DNA of 64,000 bases from Sphagnum compactum (taxonomy: Eukaryota; Bryophyta; Sphagnopsida; Sphagnales): NCBI GenBank assembly GCA_965153455.1, contig OZ234494.1, positions 6,448,001 through 6,512,000 of the forward strand, given 5' to 3'. Below the pieces are notes generated by a model that saw only the letters and a program-made list of their open reading frames with translations, was not told where the DNA came from and did not search any database. How positions within the stretch are numbered: the first letter of the stretch is position 1; the number at the start of each line of letters is the position of its first letter. Positions 23,901 through 35,420 of this stretch are shown in pieces. The translations under genes were made by a program, and so were the position numbers.

Positions 23901-25801
23901 TTGCAACAAGGCAACCTTCAAAAGCATGTGGATCAACAAGGAAAACCTTCCAAACTTTCTCGCTCAAATAAGGTGAAATGAATGGCATGAATGATATATG
24001 GACTTGAATTTTTTTTATTTATTGCAACACAAACTTTTTTGTTTTGTTGGATTTTTGTGTTCATTATTCCTTGCCTTCAAAAAAATTTCTCATCTCATTG
24101 TGTTCACTTCAAGGCTATAATAATACTATGTAAAAATGAAAACATAATCTTCCTTCATGTGTACCCAATTGCAATGCAAATCGATCAAATGGGTTTGACA
24201 AATTTTTGGAACTAGACTAATTACCAACTAAACTATATACAATTGAAAATTTTAAAAAACTAATTTTGAGATGCCCAGGAACCCACAATTCTTGACATCG
24301 GGGCTTTACATCCTGGCCAATATTTTGGAGAGGTTTTTGCATTTTGCATTCAACTCTAAATTTCTTTACTTATGTGACCAAATAGTTAAATGATTTTTTT
24401 TGTTAAATACATTAATAGTTTATAGATATTAAATTTTTGCATCATCATATGTAGCTTTTCAACATAATTTATGTTTCACTTTAATTGGATACGGATTTTT
24501 AAAAAAAAGAAAATGAATCATTTTTTTTTGGAGTCACCACCTTATTAACACATTAGTTTTTGCTTGTTATTTTTGCCTAATGTAGAGGGGCCTCGTTAGA
24601 CGTACCAAAAGGGCGGCAAGTATTGTGGCTGTGACCATAGTGCAAACATTGGTATTATCGAAGTGGGACTTCCACAGACATTGTGATCCAAACATTATCA
24701 AAATCCTTTCTGAGAAAGTACTAAGTTTAAACCCTAAAACAACCCCCCCCCCCCTCCCCCAAAACCCAATTGTATCCCAAACACTATAATGTACAATGTT
24801 TTAAGTAATTCAACATCAAACTCAATAGCCCAAGTATGGAGGACTTATTCTTGTCTTACAAAGAGTGATTTTAGCTTAAGGGTTTATCATTAAGTCGCAC
24901 TAAATATGAACAAACTATAGCAAACCCAACTATTCTTTGATCCCAAAAGAGTGATTTTTGCTCTAATTCATGATTAAGCCGCACTAAATATGAACAAACT
25001 ATAGCAAACCCAACTATATTTTTTGATCCCAAAAGAGTGATTTTAGCTTTAATTCATGATTAAGCCGCACTAAATATGAACAACTATAGCAAACCCAACT
25101 ATTGATCCAAACCCGTGTGAATAAAATATCTTGGGGTTGTGTATCTTATTTTGGCATTTAGAAAAAGTGATCATCTTCCAAACGAAGTAGTGGCAATTAC
25201 ATGTATTTACAATTAGGTAACTATATGAATTCCATTTATTTGGTAAATTAAATGGTTCCATTTCCATATACCTATATATGAATCACCAAATGCAAACTAT
25301 GCATAATGCCAATAGTAGATAGTAGTATCGTATTAATAATTTCTCGATTGTTCAAGTTCACATGGTTGATGACATGGTATGTATGTGATTAGACTTACAA
25401 AAAGGGGAAACATATTTTCAAGCAATATTTGAAGACACGCAAATGGGAAAAATACAAGGTTTTTGTCTCTCTCTACGTTCAATAAAATTGTTTTTTTTTT
25501 TTTTTTTGGGTTTACATCAAGATGTAACCACAAATATGTATACTAATTATTATTTTAAAACTATGGAATGTTTTTTGGAACTTGTTATTTATTTGAATTT
25601 TAAAAAAAAATTTATCTCTCTCTCTCTCTCTCTTTCTTTTGTTTTTTGGACATGTAGAGGAACTTAGTGGACGATGTAAAGCAAGCTAAGAAACTTCGCA
25701 TTAGACTTCGAGTTGGGCCACGCCCCGTGCGCGTCTTACCAAACCCACATGGAACAAAATTTGATCTCCCCAAGAAGGAGTGGTCATTCAAGAAACTATG
25801 A
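18025..25801 (+). CDS. Cyclic nucleotide-binding domain protein, CNBD2-like
   Basis: Sixteen exons: 18025-18046, 18512-18579, 18857-18982, 19367-19456, 19729-19765, 20031-20089, 20443-20543, 20945-20972, 21284-21376, 21559-21646, 21949-22010, 22255-22328, 22892-23972, 24279-24332, 24586-24717 and 25658-25801. Every junction is GT-AG and in phase, giving 752 residues from MVITSEEDHEQED to KKEWSFKKL. Two cNMP-binding domains are visible. The first (about 87-205) includes FICDLPLAKRLE, VYKQGDNGTLFYIIFTGSVK, AGKWFGD and TELITLSKQAYEKIL. The second starts at about 209 (SIPTFYGVPKQSL, ITFQGDDAVEMHFIKSGECR) and resumes at 644-690 with GALHPGQYFGE and KRAASIVAV, the phosphate-binding cassette with its FGE and Arg. 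About 360 basic, His/Ser-rich residues encoded by exon 13 split it. Animal CNBD2 acts in sperm formation. A role in sperm cells here is inferred. Exons 4 and 12-13 have the weakest splice sites. Confidence 0.85.
20900..20934 (+). repeat. (TG)n microsatellite abutting a 28-nt microexon
   Basis: About 17 TG units end 10 bases before the acceptor of exon 8 (20945-20972) of the CNBD2-like gene, in the position of the polypyrimidine tract. The junction reads (tg)n-gtttattcag. Confidence 0.9.
24860..25110. repeat. 86 bp intronic tandem repeat, 3 copies
   Basis: Units beginning aaagagtgattttagct start at 24860, 24946 and 25032, each containing cgcactaaatatgaacaaac and agcaaacccaactat. They lie in the last intron of the CNBD2-like gene. 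Confidence 0.9.
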
Positions 25802-26177
25802 TACATACACACACCTCCAATTCAATTCGGTTCGCTCCAAATAATTTTTAATCTAATTTCTTTTGAGAATGTGAATGAAAAATATTGCATTCATTCGACC
25901 ATGAATTGTGATCTTGAATTTTTTTTATAAAAAAAATTATATATATGAATAAATATTCAATGGTATATCATCCATAGTTATTATGGTGGTTATGCATTTT
26001 AGATAAATAATTAAAAGGTCAATAATAAAAGTTGGAATAGTTTTAATATCCCAAAAAGCTCTTTGTATTCTAATTTTTTGGTTTTTTTTTTTTTTTTCCT
26101 TCTTTCTTTTCCTTCATGCTTACATAAGTAGATTTTGCCACATCATTAGGATCTTTGTAAACTAGTTAGTACTTGCC

Positions 26178-26201
26178 TAAACCCTAAACCCTAAACCCTA
26201 A
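26178..26201 (+). promoter_or_regulatory. Triple telo-box upstream of HAKAI
   Basis: Three direct copies of AAACCCT/CCCTAAA lie about 820 bases upstream of the HAKAI start codon. Telo-boxes are known elements of plant promoters of growth- and translation-related genes. A regulatory role here is inferred from position only. A (TA)n run follows at about 26376-26396 and (GT)n at 26943-26968. Confidence 0.5.
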
Positions 26202-26941
26202 ATTGATCATGAAATCAATTAGTTGCTACTTTTGGGTTGTTGTTTATTTCTCTCTTTCTATACAAAAGATTTGCCAAACAATCCAAAAGGTCCATGGGAA
26301 TTCTTTTTTTGGGTATTTAGGTTTTTCTTGGTTCCAAACTTGGTTATCTTTCTTTGCAAAAGATAAAGTTGTGCATATATATATATATATATATATAATT
26401 TTTTAATTTATTTAAAAAATATATATTGAGTGTGTTTTATTCCTGTAAAGAAAAAAAAATTCCTTTAAAATTCCCTCAAATAATTTATGCTGAGTCCTAC
26501 CTAGGGTTTGAGTTTGGGAGTTTGCCTGGTTTTTTAGGGTTTGAGGTTCTTGTGATTCTTGCAGTTGCAGAGGTTTTTAGGGTTTGGTGTTGTTCGTTTT
26601 GTTTGGAAGAGGAGGAGGAGGAGGAGGAGGTCTGCGTGCAATTCTACTTTTGTGCTGCACACAATCGGTTTGGGTGTCTACTGTTCGTAGTTAGCTAGCT
26701 CCGTGTGGAATTTTTTTTTGTAGATATCTCTTCCTTTCGAAGAAGAAAGATTGATGGCAACTTGTTGTTCAGAGTCTTGACTTTTTCACTAATTCTTCGT
26801 AGTTTTGGGAGAGACAGAGTTCCTTTTGTGGATTTCTCTTGAAGAAACGGAAGCAAGCAATGTGAGCTTTGCGCAACTGTGTGTAATTTGTGTCCCTATT
26901 TTCTCATCTTTCGTTGCATTCCTCTCTGGTTTGTTCTGTTT

Positions 26942-26972
<31 letters not shown>

Positions 26973-27023
26973 GTGGGAGGGTTTCCTGATGTCGTGCCCT
27001 AATTGAAGGGGAAGGATTTGACA

Positions 27024-29583
27024 ATGGTGAACCTTAAGATTCGATTGAGTAATAAGAGCGGGTCGAGTCCGGGCATTGTGAAGAACGAGACTGCAAATGG
27101 GTCGTCGGTACCCATCATCTCCTCCTCTGGAGCGGATTTGGAAGGTGTTCCTTCTTCTTCGGTTCTTCCACCCCATCTAGTGGGGGAAGACTTGGCATTG
27201 GCAAAGGGCCTGGGGACCGTGAGCACGGATTCTTCTTCTTGTGTCATCAACCTTGTGGGAGTTAAAGCTCGGCGTCGACCAGGCGACAAAGTCCATATCT
27301 GCGTGCGTTGCAATTTCCCCATTGCTGTATATGGGCGTCTGGTATGGTTCTTCAACCCTAATTATAATCCTAACCCTAAATCGTTTTCCTTCCACTCTAA
27401 AGTCTGCAGGATCATGGACCTTGTTTTTAAGGCTTGAGGGAATACTCTTGTTGAGCACTTGAAAAAGAGAATTTTGCATATCAACATAGGATTCAAGTTT
27501 TGGTGCAGGAAAATTTTGGATCAAACTCTTATAGTCATAGTAGGCTTTGATGATTTTCTCAGTTTTTTTTTTCTTTTTGGGTATGCATTCTTGCAACTCA
27601 CGAGAAAGACTCTGTGGTTTCTTTGGTTGTGGGGGTTGGGTGGGTTGTAGGATCCCTGTGAGCATGTTTATTGCTTGACATGTGCCAAGCTTGACTCTAC
27701 CTGCTTCTTGTATGCTCTCCTCTTCCCCTCAATGAAACAACCCCCTTGAATGCTTCTTACACAAGAGAGAGAGGTCCTTATTGTTTTCCTGGTGGTGAAC
27801 CATTTTTGACTGGGGATTACTCCACATGTACAGTTTGAAAGAAATCATGTCTGTCTTAATAACTCTGAAGAATTAAGTCATGAAATGTATGTGCAATGTT
27901 TTCCCAAGTCAAAGATTTAGCTGTTTATTTATTTCCGTTAGAAATGGAAATGGAAACAGCACTTGATGCCTTCTTCTTTTTCACTTCTTTTCCATGTTTC
28001 TGGATTTGGAGCAGATGTGATGAACGGGTGGTGAGGATTCAGAAGATGGACGTCCTTGAGGGGATATTTATTTGTGGGGCCCCATCTTGTCTTCGGTCAT
28101 TTCTTGCCCGACCAGACTTTGAGTGGCATGTAGCCGATTCACATGGGCCTCTTCTGCATCCTGAGCCTGATCAAACTTTCCCATTCCAGTCTCCAGTTCC
28201 ATCCAATCCTCCTCTCACCCCAATTCCACAAGCCAAGGTAATTGTAATTTTTTCTTCTCCAATCCACTTTTTAATTATTTGATTGAAACCATATAAACTT
28301 TGTTTCCATCTCTCTGGCAGTTAGTTTTTCATTTGAGATTAATTTTCCTTTTGGTTGTTTGCTTAGCTGAACACAAATTGCATTTGCTCTTTTGTGGAGT
28401 GGAACTCCAATTCAGATCAGGGTCTGTAGGGAGACCACATAGTGAAAACTTAGAACAGAATGAGAACATGGGGACTGTGGTTTCTGAACCCTGCTTAGTG
28501 GTTGGGATGTGTGTTGACCAGAGAAATGAGCAAACTCTCTTCATGGCTGCTTGAATTAAAGCTTCACTTCCATAGTGGATAGTTAAGATCAATACTGGAA
28601 GAAACCACAATGTGCTGAAGACTTGGTTCTTTTCTTTTTAACCTTTTTTGCAGGTGCAATCACAGCAAGTTGTTACAAGGCACCCAGAATCTCCAGCCAA
28701 TCTTTCTCAAACCCGGCCCTCATCGACTGCCTCACCACATATCTTGTTGCCCAAGAAGGATGAAGCTGCTCAAAGGAAGCCTCCTAAAGTTTTACGTCAA
28801 GACTCGCAAGGGGGACAAGCAAGGCCAATTCCAGAGCTCCATTTACCAGACCAATTCCCTCATCATCGTGGAGGTGACCACCAGAATAAGGAGGAATGGG
28901 GGCATGAAAAGGAACCACAGGACAAGGATTGGGATCGTCAACAGCATCGGCATAAGGAATGGGAAATGCAAAATCAAAGTGAGCGAGAACGTGAGTGGCA
29001 AGTGCATGGCCCAGCCCCACATCCAGCTTCTCGGGAACTCCAGAATTCAGGTGACCGGCATATTGTGGCAAATCAAGCCCCTGTAATGCTCCCTCCACCA
29101 CCCCCATACCCTCCTCCAAATTACCCTCCTTCATTCCCACTGCAACAAGATGGGAACATGTTTCCTCCTCACTTTGAAGCTCCAAGATTCCGGCCCCGCA
29201 TGCCAATGCCTCCAACAGGGCTTCCAGGAGCCCCTGAGTACCAAGAGATTCCACCTCGCCCAGCACATCCAGGCATGCCAATGGGCATGCCACAAGAGGC
29301 TGAACGCGGACCAAACCTGCAGGATGCATTTGGACAGAATGGACCTCGACCGTATTTCCATGGGGATTTCAGTCCAATGAATATGCATATGGGTGTTCCT
29401 CCAAGGTTTCATCAAGGTGCACTACCTCCACCTCCACCTGGACCTCCTCCAAAGAGACCAAAATTTGGTCAAGGGGGCGAGCCTTTACTGGACTATGGTT
29501 GGGTAGGTGGAAATCCATCCCCTAATTTTGGGGGCCCTGGGGCCCATGGGTTTCCTGGATGGATACCACCCTCAAACACTTGA
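27024..29583 (+). CDS. HAKAI: HAKAI-type RING/C2H2 E3 ubiquitin ligase (m6A writer subunit)
   Basis: Exons 27024-27341, 27651-27709, 28015-28237 and 28654-29583, all GT-AG and in phase, give 509 residues. The start ATG opens MVNLKIRLSNKSG, matching the family's short basic N-terminus. Residues 93-127 form the RING: C93 and C96 (CVRC), PC-E-H at 108-111, C114, C117, C124 and C127 (CFLC). A C2H2-like finger follows, with C146, C151, H164 and H169 (GIFICGAPSCLRSF...HVADSH). Exons 3-4 encode a long Pro/Gly/Met-rich disordered tail (PPPPPYPPPNYPP, LPPPPPGPPPKRPKFGQGG) ending GFPGWIPPSNT. In Arabidopsis, HAKAI is a member of the nuclear MTA/MTB/FIP37/VIR m6A methyltransferase complex. Both zinc sites are complete, so a functional protein is likely. 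A (GT)13 run lies in the upstream region. Confidence 0.92.
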
Positions 29584-30713
29584 CTGACTCTATGAGGCAG
29601 GCAAAGGTTTTTTCTGTCCTGGGACTTTTTTTGTTCCAAATCCTGGAACCCAATCAACCTGAACTGTTGGGAAAGGAACTGTGCTGATCAGAAGTGATTG
29701 GTGCTTTGAACTGGCCAATAGTCTCATCTGAAGTGGTTGTTCTTTTCAGCTCTCAATGGTTCCATTGAGTTTCAGATAGTTGCTTGTTTAGCTGCGGGAA
29801 TGGTGTCCAGAGAATGGCTCTCTTCAATCTGGTTCTTATTTTTTCCTGTTGGCACCCAATGGTGATAATATCTGGCCCTTATGTCACAACCCATTGACAT
29901 TTAGGGGTTGACATTTACTGTGTGAAAGCTCTGTGAAGGGGGTTAACTGAAGGGTTTGTGAACACTGGAGGTCAAATGGAAGAACGATTTCTTAATGACC
30001 AAGGTAGCATTCAAAACTCTCCAGTAGATGTTTACATGTTCTTTTCAAATTCAAGACCCATGTGTTTTGGCATGTCAAATGCCTTATATGAGCAACAACA
30101 CTGAAAGGATCGAAGGATCTCTGGGGTGGTAGTGGGTGAATCCAAAGAACGGTGTCTCCCCACATTTGTCTTTCATGTTATTTTTTGGTAATTTATGCAT
30201 GTGCATACAATGTGTGCAAATTGTGGGGCTTGTTTGGTATTGACTTGTTAATAGTGGTTTGCTTTTGTAGAAATTCTTATAATCTTTTGGACCTTCATCT
30301 GTAGAAGAGAACACGAGTAAAAAGTACTCTATTCAATGTGATGAACTCTTAACATTTAGTTGGGAGATTTGGACATGCAGCAAGGTAATCAAGAATGCCC
30401 ATTTCTCGGGGGACTTTGTTTCACTCTAGCCCATGAGTCACGATTTTCATTCAAAACTTGGTATGGAAATTTACATCCATCCATGTGGAATGTGTTTACA
30501 AATTGTTTTTGGTCATAAAGGATGCGATTTCAAGTGGATTTATTGGATTTGCATCCACCTAAACTTGATTCACTTGAGCCAAAAATGAAAAATGTTCTTT
30601 CATTTTTACTTGTCTATTGATACAATTTCAAAACGGAAATTGTTTGGATTTGATACCTATGACTTTGATGTTTGGGTAAGTTACAAGTAGTGCCATGTCA
30701 GGTCACTGGCACA
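29584..30713 (+). other. HAKAI 3' UTR and intergenic DNA
   Basis: Sequence after the HAKAI stop has no coding potential. The first few hundred bases are probably 3' UTR. No poly(A) signal was confidently placed. Confidence 0.4.
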
Positions 30714-30938
30714 TCATGTGCTCGGGAGTGATCTTACATGGCATAAGACCTTGCTGCCAAAGGCCTTACTTAGAGCATCTCTAGTGGTGCTTGGTATCTG
30801 ATCCTGCACAGTAAAATTGGGTGAAGAAAGAAAATCCAACACATCCCGGTTTGGCTCAGGAAATTGGTTTTGGCTCATCAAAATGGCATAGGCAGCCGTG
30901 GCTAGTAAAAGCGGCAGCAGCCCCAATGCACCTGCAGA
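30714..30938 (-). pseudogene. Isolated exon-like fragment, unrecognised
   Basis: On the minus strand a good acceptor (tttctgcag/GTGCATTGGG) opens a frame reading ALGLLPLLLATAAYAILMSQ, with a membrane-like start, then PEPNRDVLDFLSSPNFTVQD and a stop at 30714. It looks like a last exon with a short hydrophobic segment, but no upstream exon was found. It could be a gene relic or part of an unannotated small membrane protein. Confidence 0.25.
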
Positions 30939-30939
30939 A

Positions 30940-33640
30940 AAAGTGTAATAAATATGATCTAACTGCTGCTCAGTGTTTCTGATTGGCCCATCATTATGAT
31001 TGGTTCAGGTGGTTTGCTATTAGTAGTCTCCCACCTATTTGCTGTCCTCAGTTTCAGTTTTATGAGTGAGGTTGCGAAAGAGTACATAACTAAACTTGTT
31101 TTGGATGTGAAAAATATTTTCACAGGGTTGAATACTGAGCATTGGTGGAGCATCTCCAACCCCAAAACTGTAAACAACTCCTTTATGTTAAAATAGAATA
31201 GTGTTTAATGATCACTGTCCCCACCCCCACAAACCCACAAACGTGATAAAAGTCCCTCTGAAAAGTCGAAGGCCATTTATATATCTTTACATATGGACGA
31301 GTAATAGTCACTGTCCAAATCCGTAGTAGAAAAAAGATTTTAAAAGGGTTAAAATGACCACTGCAAAATAGACATCAATACAGGAGTGCAGCAGGCTTTA
31401 CGCTACCCTGTTGCAAGATTTAGTGAAAAGGGGTGTTTGCAGGTGTGGGGTGGATATGCCACAACTCTCGAGCACACTAGCTTCATTATTTAGTACAATG
31501 CCTTAATTTTCTTTTTAAATCATTTACTGCAGAAAGTAAATGAAAAAATCATTATTATTATTATTATTAGGCACCTTCCTGCCGAACAAGCCTAGCTAGG
31601 GATAGTAGGAGTGCAACCCACCACCATGGCACTAGAACTTTCCTTCCTTCAGGCATCAATTTGCGAAGAAACTGGCAAGTTCCGAGGCATGAAGCTTCTC
31701 AAGTTATAAACTCAACACACTCGTGATTCTCATGGAACATGTTTTTGACACAAAATGCGCATCTCATCTCGCTCCTTGGGGCTTGGGCATTAACCCTACA
31801 TAATTTGTTTTTTAAAAGAGTGTTCTTGCCCAGAAGAAGCAATATGCACAAGTTTTCGTTACCGCGATGGAAGTGCATTTGAGTAATGGATTTCACCATC
31901 GCTTGGGGGACTTCCAAGTGATTCTTCAGCCTTATGGAATTTTGGTTTTGCTTGGGAAAGGACGTGAATTGTTGTATATCATATCATCTATTTGGTAGCT
32001 GATGGATGGGCATTGGCTAGATTTTGTTTCTCAAGAACGTGCATGACGATCCATTGGGGGGGAGGAAGTGGAGAAGGCCCCGACAAAGAATCAAAGCAAC
32101 AATAACATGTTTCTTGGATTGCACAATTGTGGCTCCATGTCTTGTGGTTGCTCATTTGTTGGATAATAGAAAGAATATTACAAGCTCCCCCCTAATGAAC
32201 CAAAATGTGTTTTTGAATATTCAACAAATGGCAAAAGGAAAAGCCCAAAACTTAGTCTCAACTTCACTCATCTCATGTCCATGCACTTTTTCCATGCTTC
32301 AATAGCTTCTTAAGGTAAGCACATTGAATTTTTTATTTAAAATTCAACAGGTAGGTCGAACTTTTTCGAAGGAAGGTGATCGCTAATCAATTTTAATTTC
32401 TTGTAAAATTCAATATTTTTTCACAAATTTAAATTTTAACTTGTTGTAAAACTAAATACCACAATTTTCAGTTTGAACTTGTTTGAAATTTCATCACTAT
32501 AATTCTTAACCTTGAGGAATGTGTAACGTGTACATGGAACTGAACCCAAAGGTTATTGAATTCGAAAAAAAATTGTCACAATCAAAACCATGAATTTTTT
32601 TTTGGAAATTTGAAGAGCTGGGCTCAAACCTACACCTGGAGAATAGGGCCAAACTTTGTGTTCAGGTGTAAAATTTGAGACCTCGTGTTCTTTCAATAAG
32701 GAAGAACCAAACAACATGGCTTGGACATGGCCAATAAGCTTTTGATCCTTTGCAGAAATCATAGTGCTTGTTTTCACAGGCTTTTTGTGTGATTTGGTGC
32801 CATGTATCTTTCGATAATAAGATATGGGTGATGGGGTTGTTGAGTTCCAAAGTGCTCATGAATGCACTTGACTTCCCTTCAGTGTTTCAATTTGGTGAAA
32901 GGTCAGGTGAGCTCACATGCAAGGTGCCTCTTATATATATATAATGGGACTAAAAGAAATGGTCACCTTTTGAACAAAATGTGGAAATTAGAATTAACTA
33001 GCTTAGAATAAAAATACTATTTTTACAAGGACTATATTGACTGAAAAATGGGTTCTAAAACACATATAAAATTGAACCATATATATATATTGACCAAGAT
33101 AGTTTTTCCTTTTGCAAATCCCTTGTGTTGGATAGACATATCGAGTCCTTGCTTTTGGTTAAGAGTTTGGATCAAGTTTTTATATTTGTTGGCTTATTTT
33201 TCTACTTGAATTAAACCAAGGGAATGCACGAAACTGGCTTACCAAAGGAACCCGATTCCAATTCTTCACAACATCACAATTTGGATGCAATTATCACATA
33301 TATTCTACAAACATGATCTACATGCCATTCCCGAATGCAAAGTTTGGGCGATTGGGCAAATGGTGCCTCTTGCCCACTAACTTTTTGAGAACCCTAAGAT
33401 TCTAATTTCTTCATGCTTGATATAATGTATTAAACAAGATGTTATACATGACTATAGTTTTGTTACTCTACCTCCGACCGACCTAAAGCAATGAGATGTC
33501 TTAACAAGATTCCCAATTAGCCCTGTTTTCATCCATTGACCTATTATTTCCCCTTTCCCAACCCACAAACCCTAAACCCTTTCCCAACCCACATAACATC
33601 CAAAGAAATTCATTGTTGGGAAAAATGCCCAATTCATCAT
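30940..33640. other. AT-rich intergenic DNA, no gene recognised
   Basis: Only short frames without motifs occur. An (att)n run lies at about 31550-31568 and short TA runs at about 32932 and 33080. Confidence 0.45.
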
Positions 33641-34060
33641 TGTCCAATAGGTAGTACAAGTTCTCTCACCCAATTCCTCATAATGATTTAGTACAAAAAG
33701 GTTTTTTTTTTTTTTTTTTTTTTCGCAATTGATTTTTCATCCAAATCCTAGTATCATCCAAATCCAAACTTTTCTAACCCCATTATTCATCTTCAAAATA
33801 CAAAGATTTCTTACCCAATTTCCTCTTATGATTCAAGCCAAAACTATTCAAACCCAATTCCACATATGGCTCGAAAATACAAAGTTTTTGCACCCAATTC
33901 CTCCTTTTATGATTCAAGCAAAAAGTATTCATACCCAATTCTGCATATGGTTCAAATTACAAAGTTTTTGCACCCAATTTCCTCATAACCTATTTACACG
34001 ACTCATCAATACAAAAGGCTTTTTTTTTACCCAATTCCTCCTGAAATCCTCATTTGATTC
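33640..34060. repeat. Degenerate about 80 bp tandem repeat, 4-5 copies
   Basis: Units contain aatacaaagtttttgcaccc, then aattcctcc-ttatgattcaa and cccaattccacatatgg. Anchors are at about 33797, 33876 and 33956, with partial units before and after. A T-homopolymer (33702-33723) interrupts the first units. Confidence 0.7.
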
Positions 34061-34718
34061 AATAAACAAAGAAAAGATTTACTTGATTTTTTGAGTACTA
34101 AAAAGTTTTCTCAACATGTTTAAATTTATTTTTCAAAAAAATAGCCTCTGCCCAGATTTTTAGTGTATTAGTGCACAAGAAGAAAAAGAATTATGGAAAT
34201 TCAAATCTTTCACAATGCCAAAATATAATCTTCAAGAAAATTATCCTTCGAAAGAAACCAAAATCCTTCGAGATATCAAAACACTATTATAACTAATCTC
34301 AAGTTTCAACACAAGCCAAAATAAATATCATCTTTCAAAAAATCCTCACATAATAAAAATAGACCTATTATTATTATTATTCACATAGGGCGGGCCAAAA
34401 TCCCATAAGCTATTATGTATACTCTATAATGAATCTAAACACAATATCCTTGCCTTCTTGGTAGTAGGCAAGGCCAACAAAGTGCTTTCCCCAAAAATAA
34501 TTTCACATTCTTTTATTTTCCTGTGATACCCAATAGATACCCGTCGGGTATCACATGAAAAACAATGGGGGAAAGACCCATTGGTCCATTTTTACACCAT
34601 GGGCCCTTATTTCAGTAGTGATGCCCTCAGGTCAATACAAGTTGGCTGACAAAACCAAGAAACTTGGCTCCGTCCTCCCCCAAAAAAAACCACTTTTTAT
34701 TGTGTGTTTTGTAAGACA

Positions 34719-34870
34719 TGTGCGGTGTTGCCTTTTTTGTGTGTTTTGTTTGATATGTGCGGTGTTGCCTTTTTTGTGTGTTTTGTTTGATATGTGCGGT
34801 GTTGCCTTTTTTTTGTTGTTGTGTGTGTGTGTGTGTGTGTGTGTGTGTCTCTCTCTCTCTCTCTCTCTCC
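34719..34870. repeat. 37 bp tandem triplet followed by (GT)n(CT)n
   Basis: Copies beginning tgtgcggtgttgccttttt start at 34719, 34756 and 34793. A (GT)n run (about 34820-34848) and a (CT)n run (to about 34869) follow directly. The array lies about 550 bases upstream of the hydrolase start codon. Confidence 0.9.
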
Positions 34871-35420
34871 TCTCTCTTGCTCTTGCTCTTTGGCACTTTG
34901 TCATTAGATTCAAGAGTTTTCTCACAATAGTTGCAAGCTGATGATGATACCTAAGGATCTAAGATGACGACATAGACTCATATGAGAGAGATCTTAGGTG
35001 TTTCTTTCTCATTACCAAATCATCCATGTCCTAGGGATTAGAGCTTTAAGAGAAAGTGAGGAGGAGGAGGAGGAGGAGTTTGTGTGCCCATTTGTTGTTG
35101 TTGTTGTTGTTGCAAGCTTGCTTTTTTCTATTGAACTTTGTCATAAATTTGGGTAGCTTGTGAGCTGTTTGATAATACATATTTCTTTGGGTGTTTGTGC
35201 AAACAAGCTAGCTTTGTTGCACAAGAGATACACACACACACACACACACACACATACATATACATATCCTAAGGTTCAAGGAGCTGTTAAGCAACAAAAA
35301 AAGCTGATTGATATCCCCTCTACCCACCCCCAGTAGCTGATCGAAATTCCTGAGCTTTGAGTAGAATTTTGTTTGTGGATTGGTGGGAAGTCTACAGGGT
35401 GTGGAGGAGCTGGGAATTCA

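Noticed and set aside
22878-23981. Stand-alone 367-codon gene
   Set aside because: Its apparent start is a GTG inside a larger exon. The frame connects in phase to CNBD exons on both sides, so it is an internal exon.
23973-24215. Continuation of the CNBD2-like frame past 23972
   Set aside because: It hits a stop at once (AAG GTG AAA TGA). The in-phase exon at 24279 resumes the domain.
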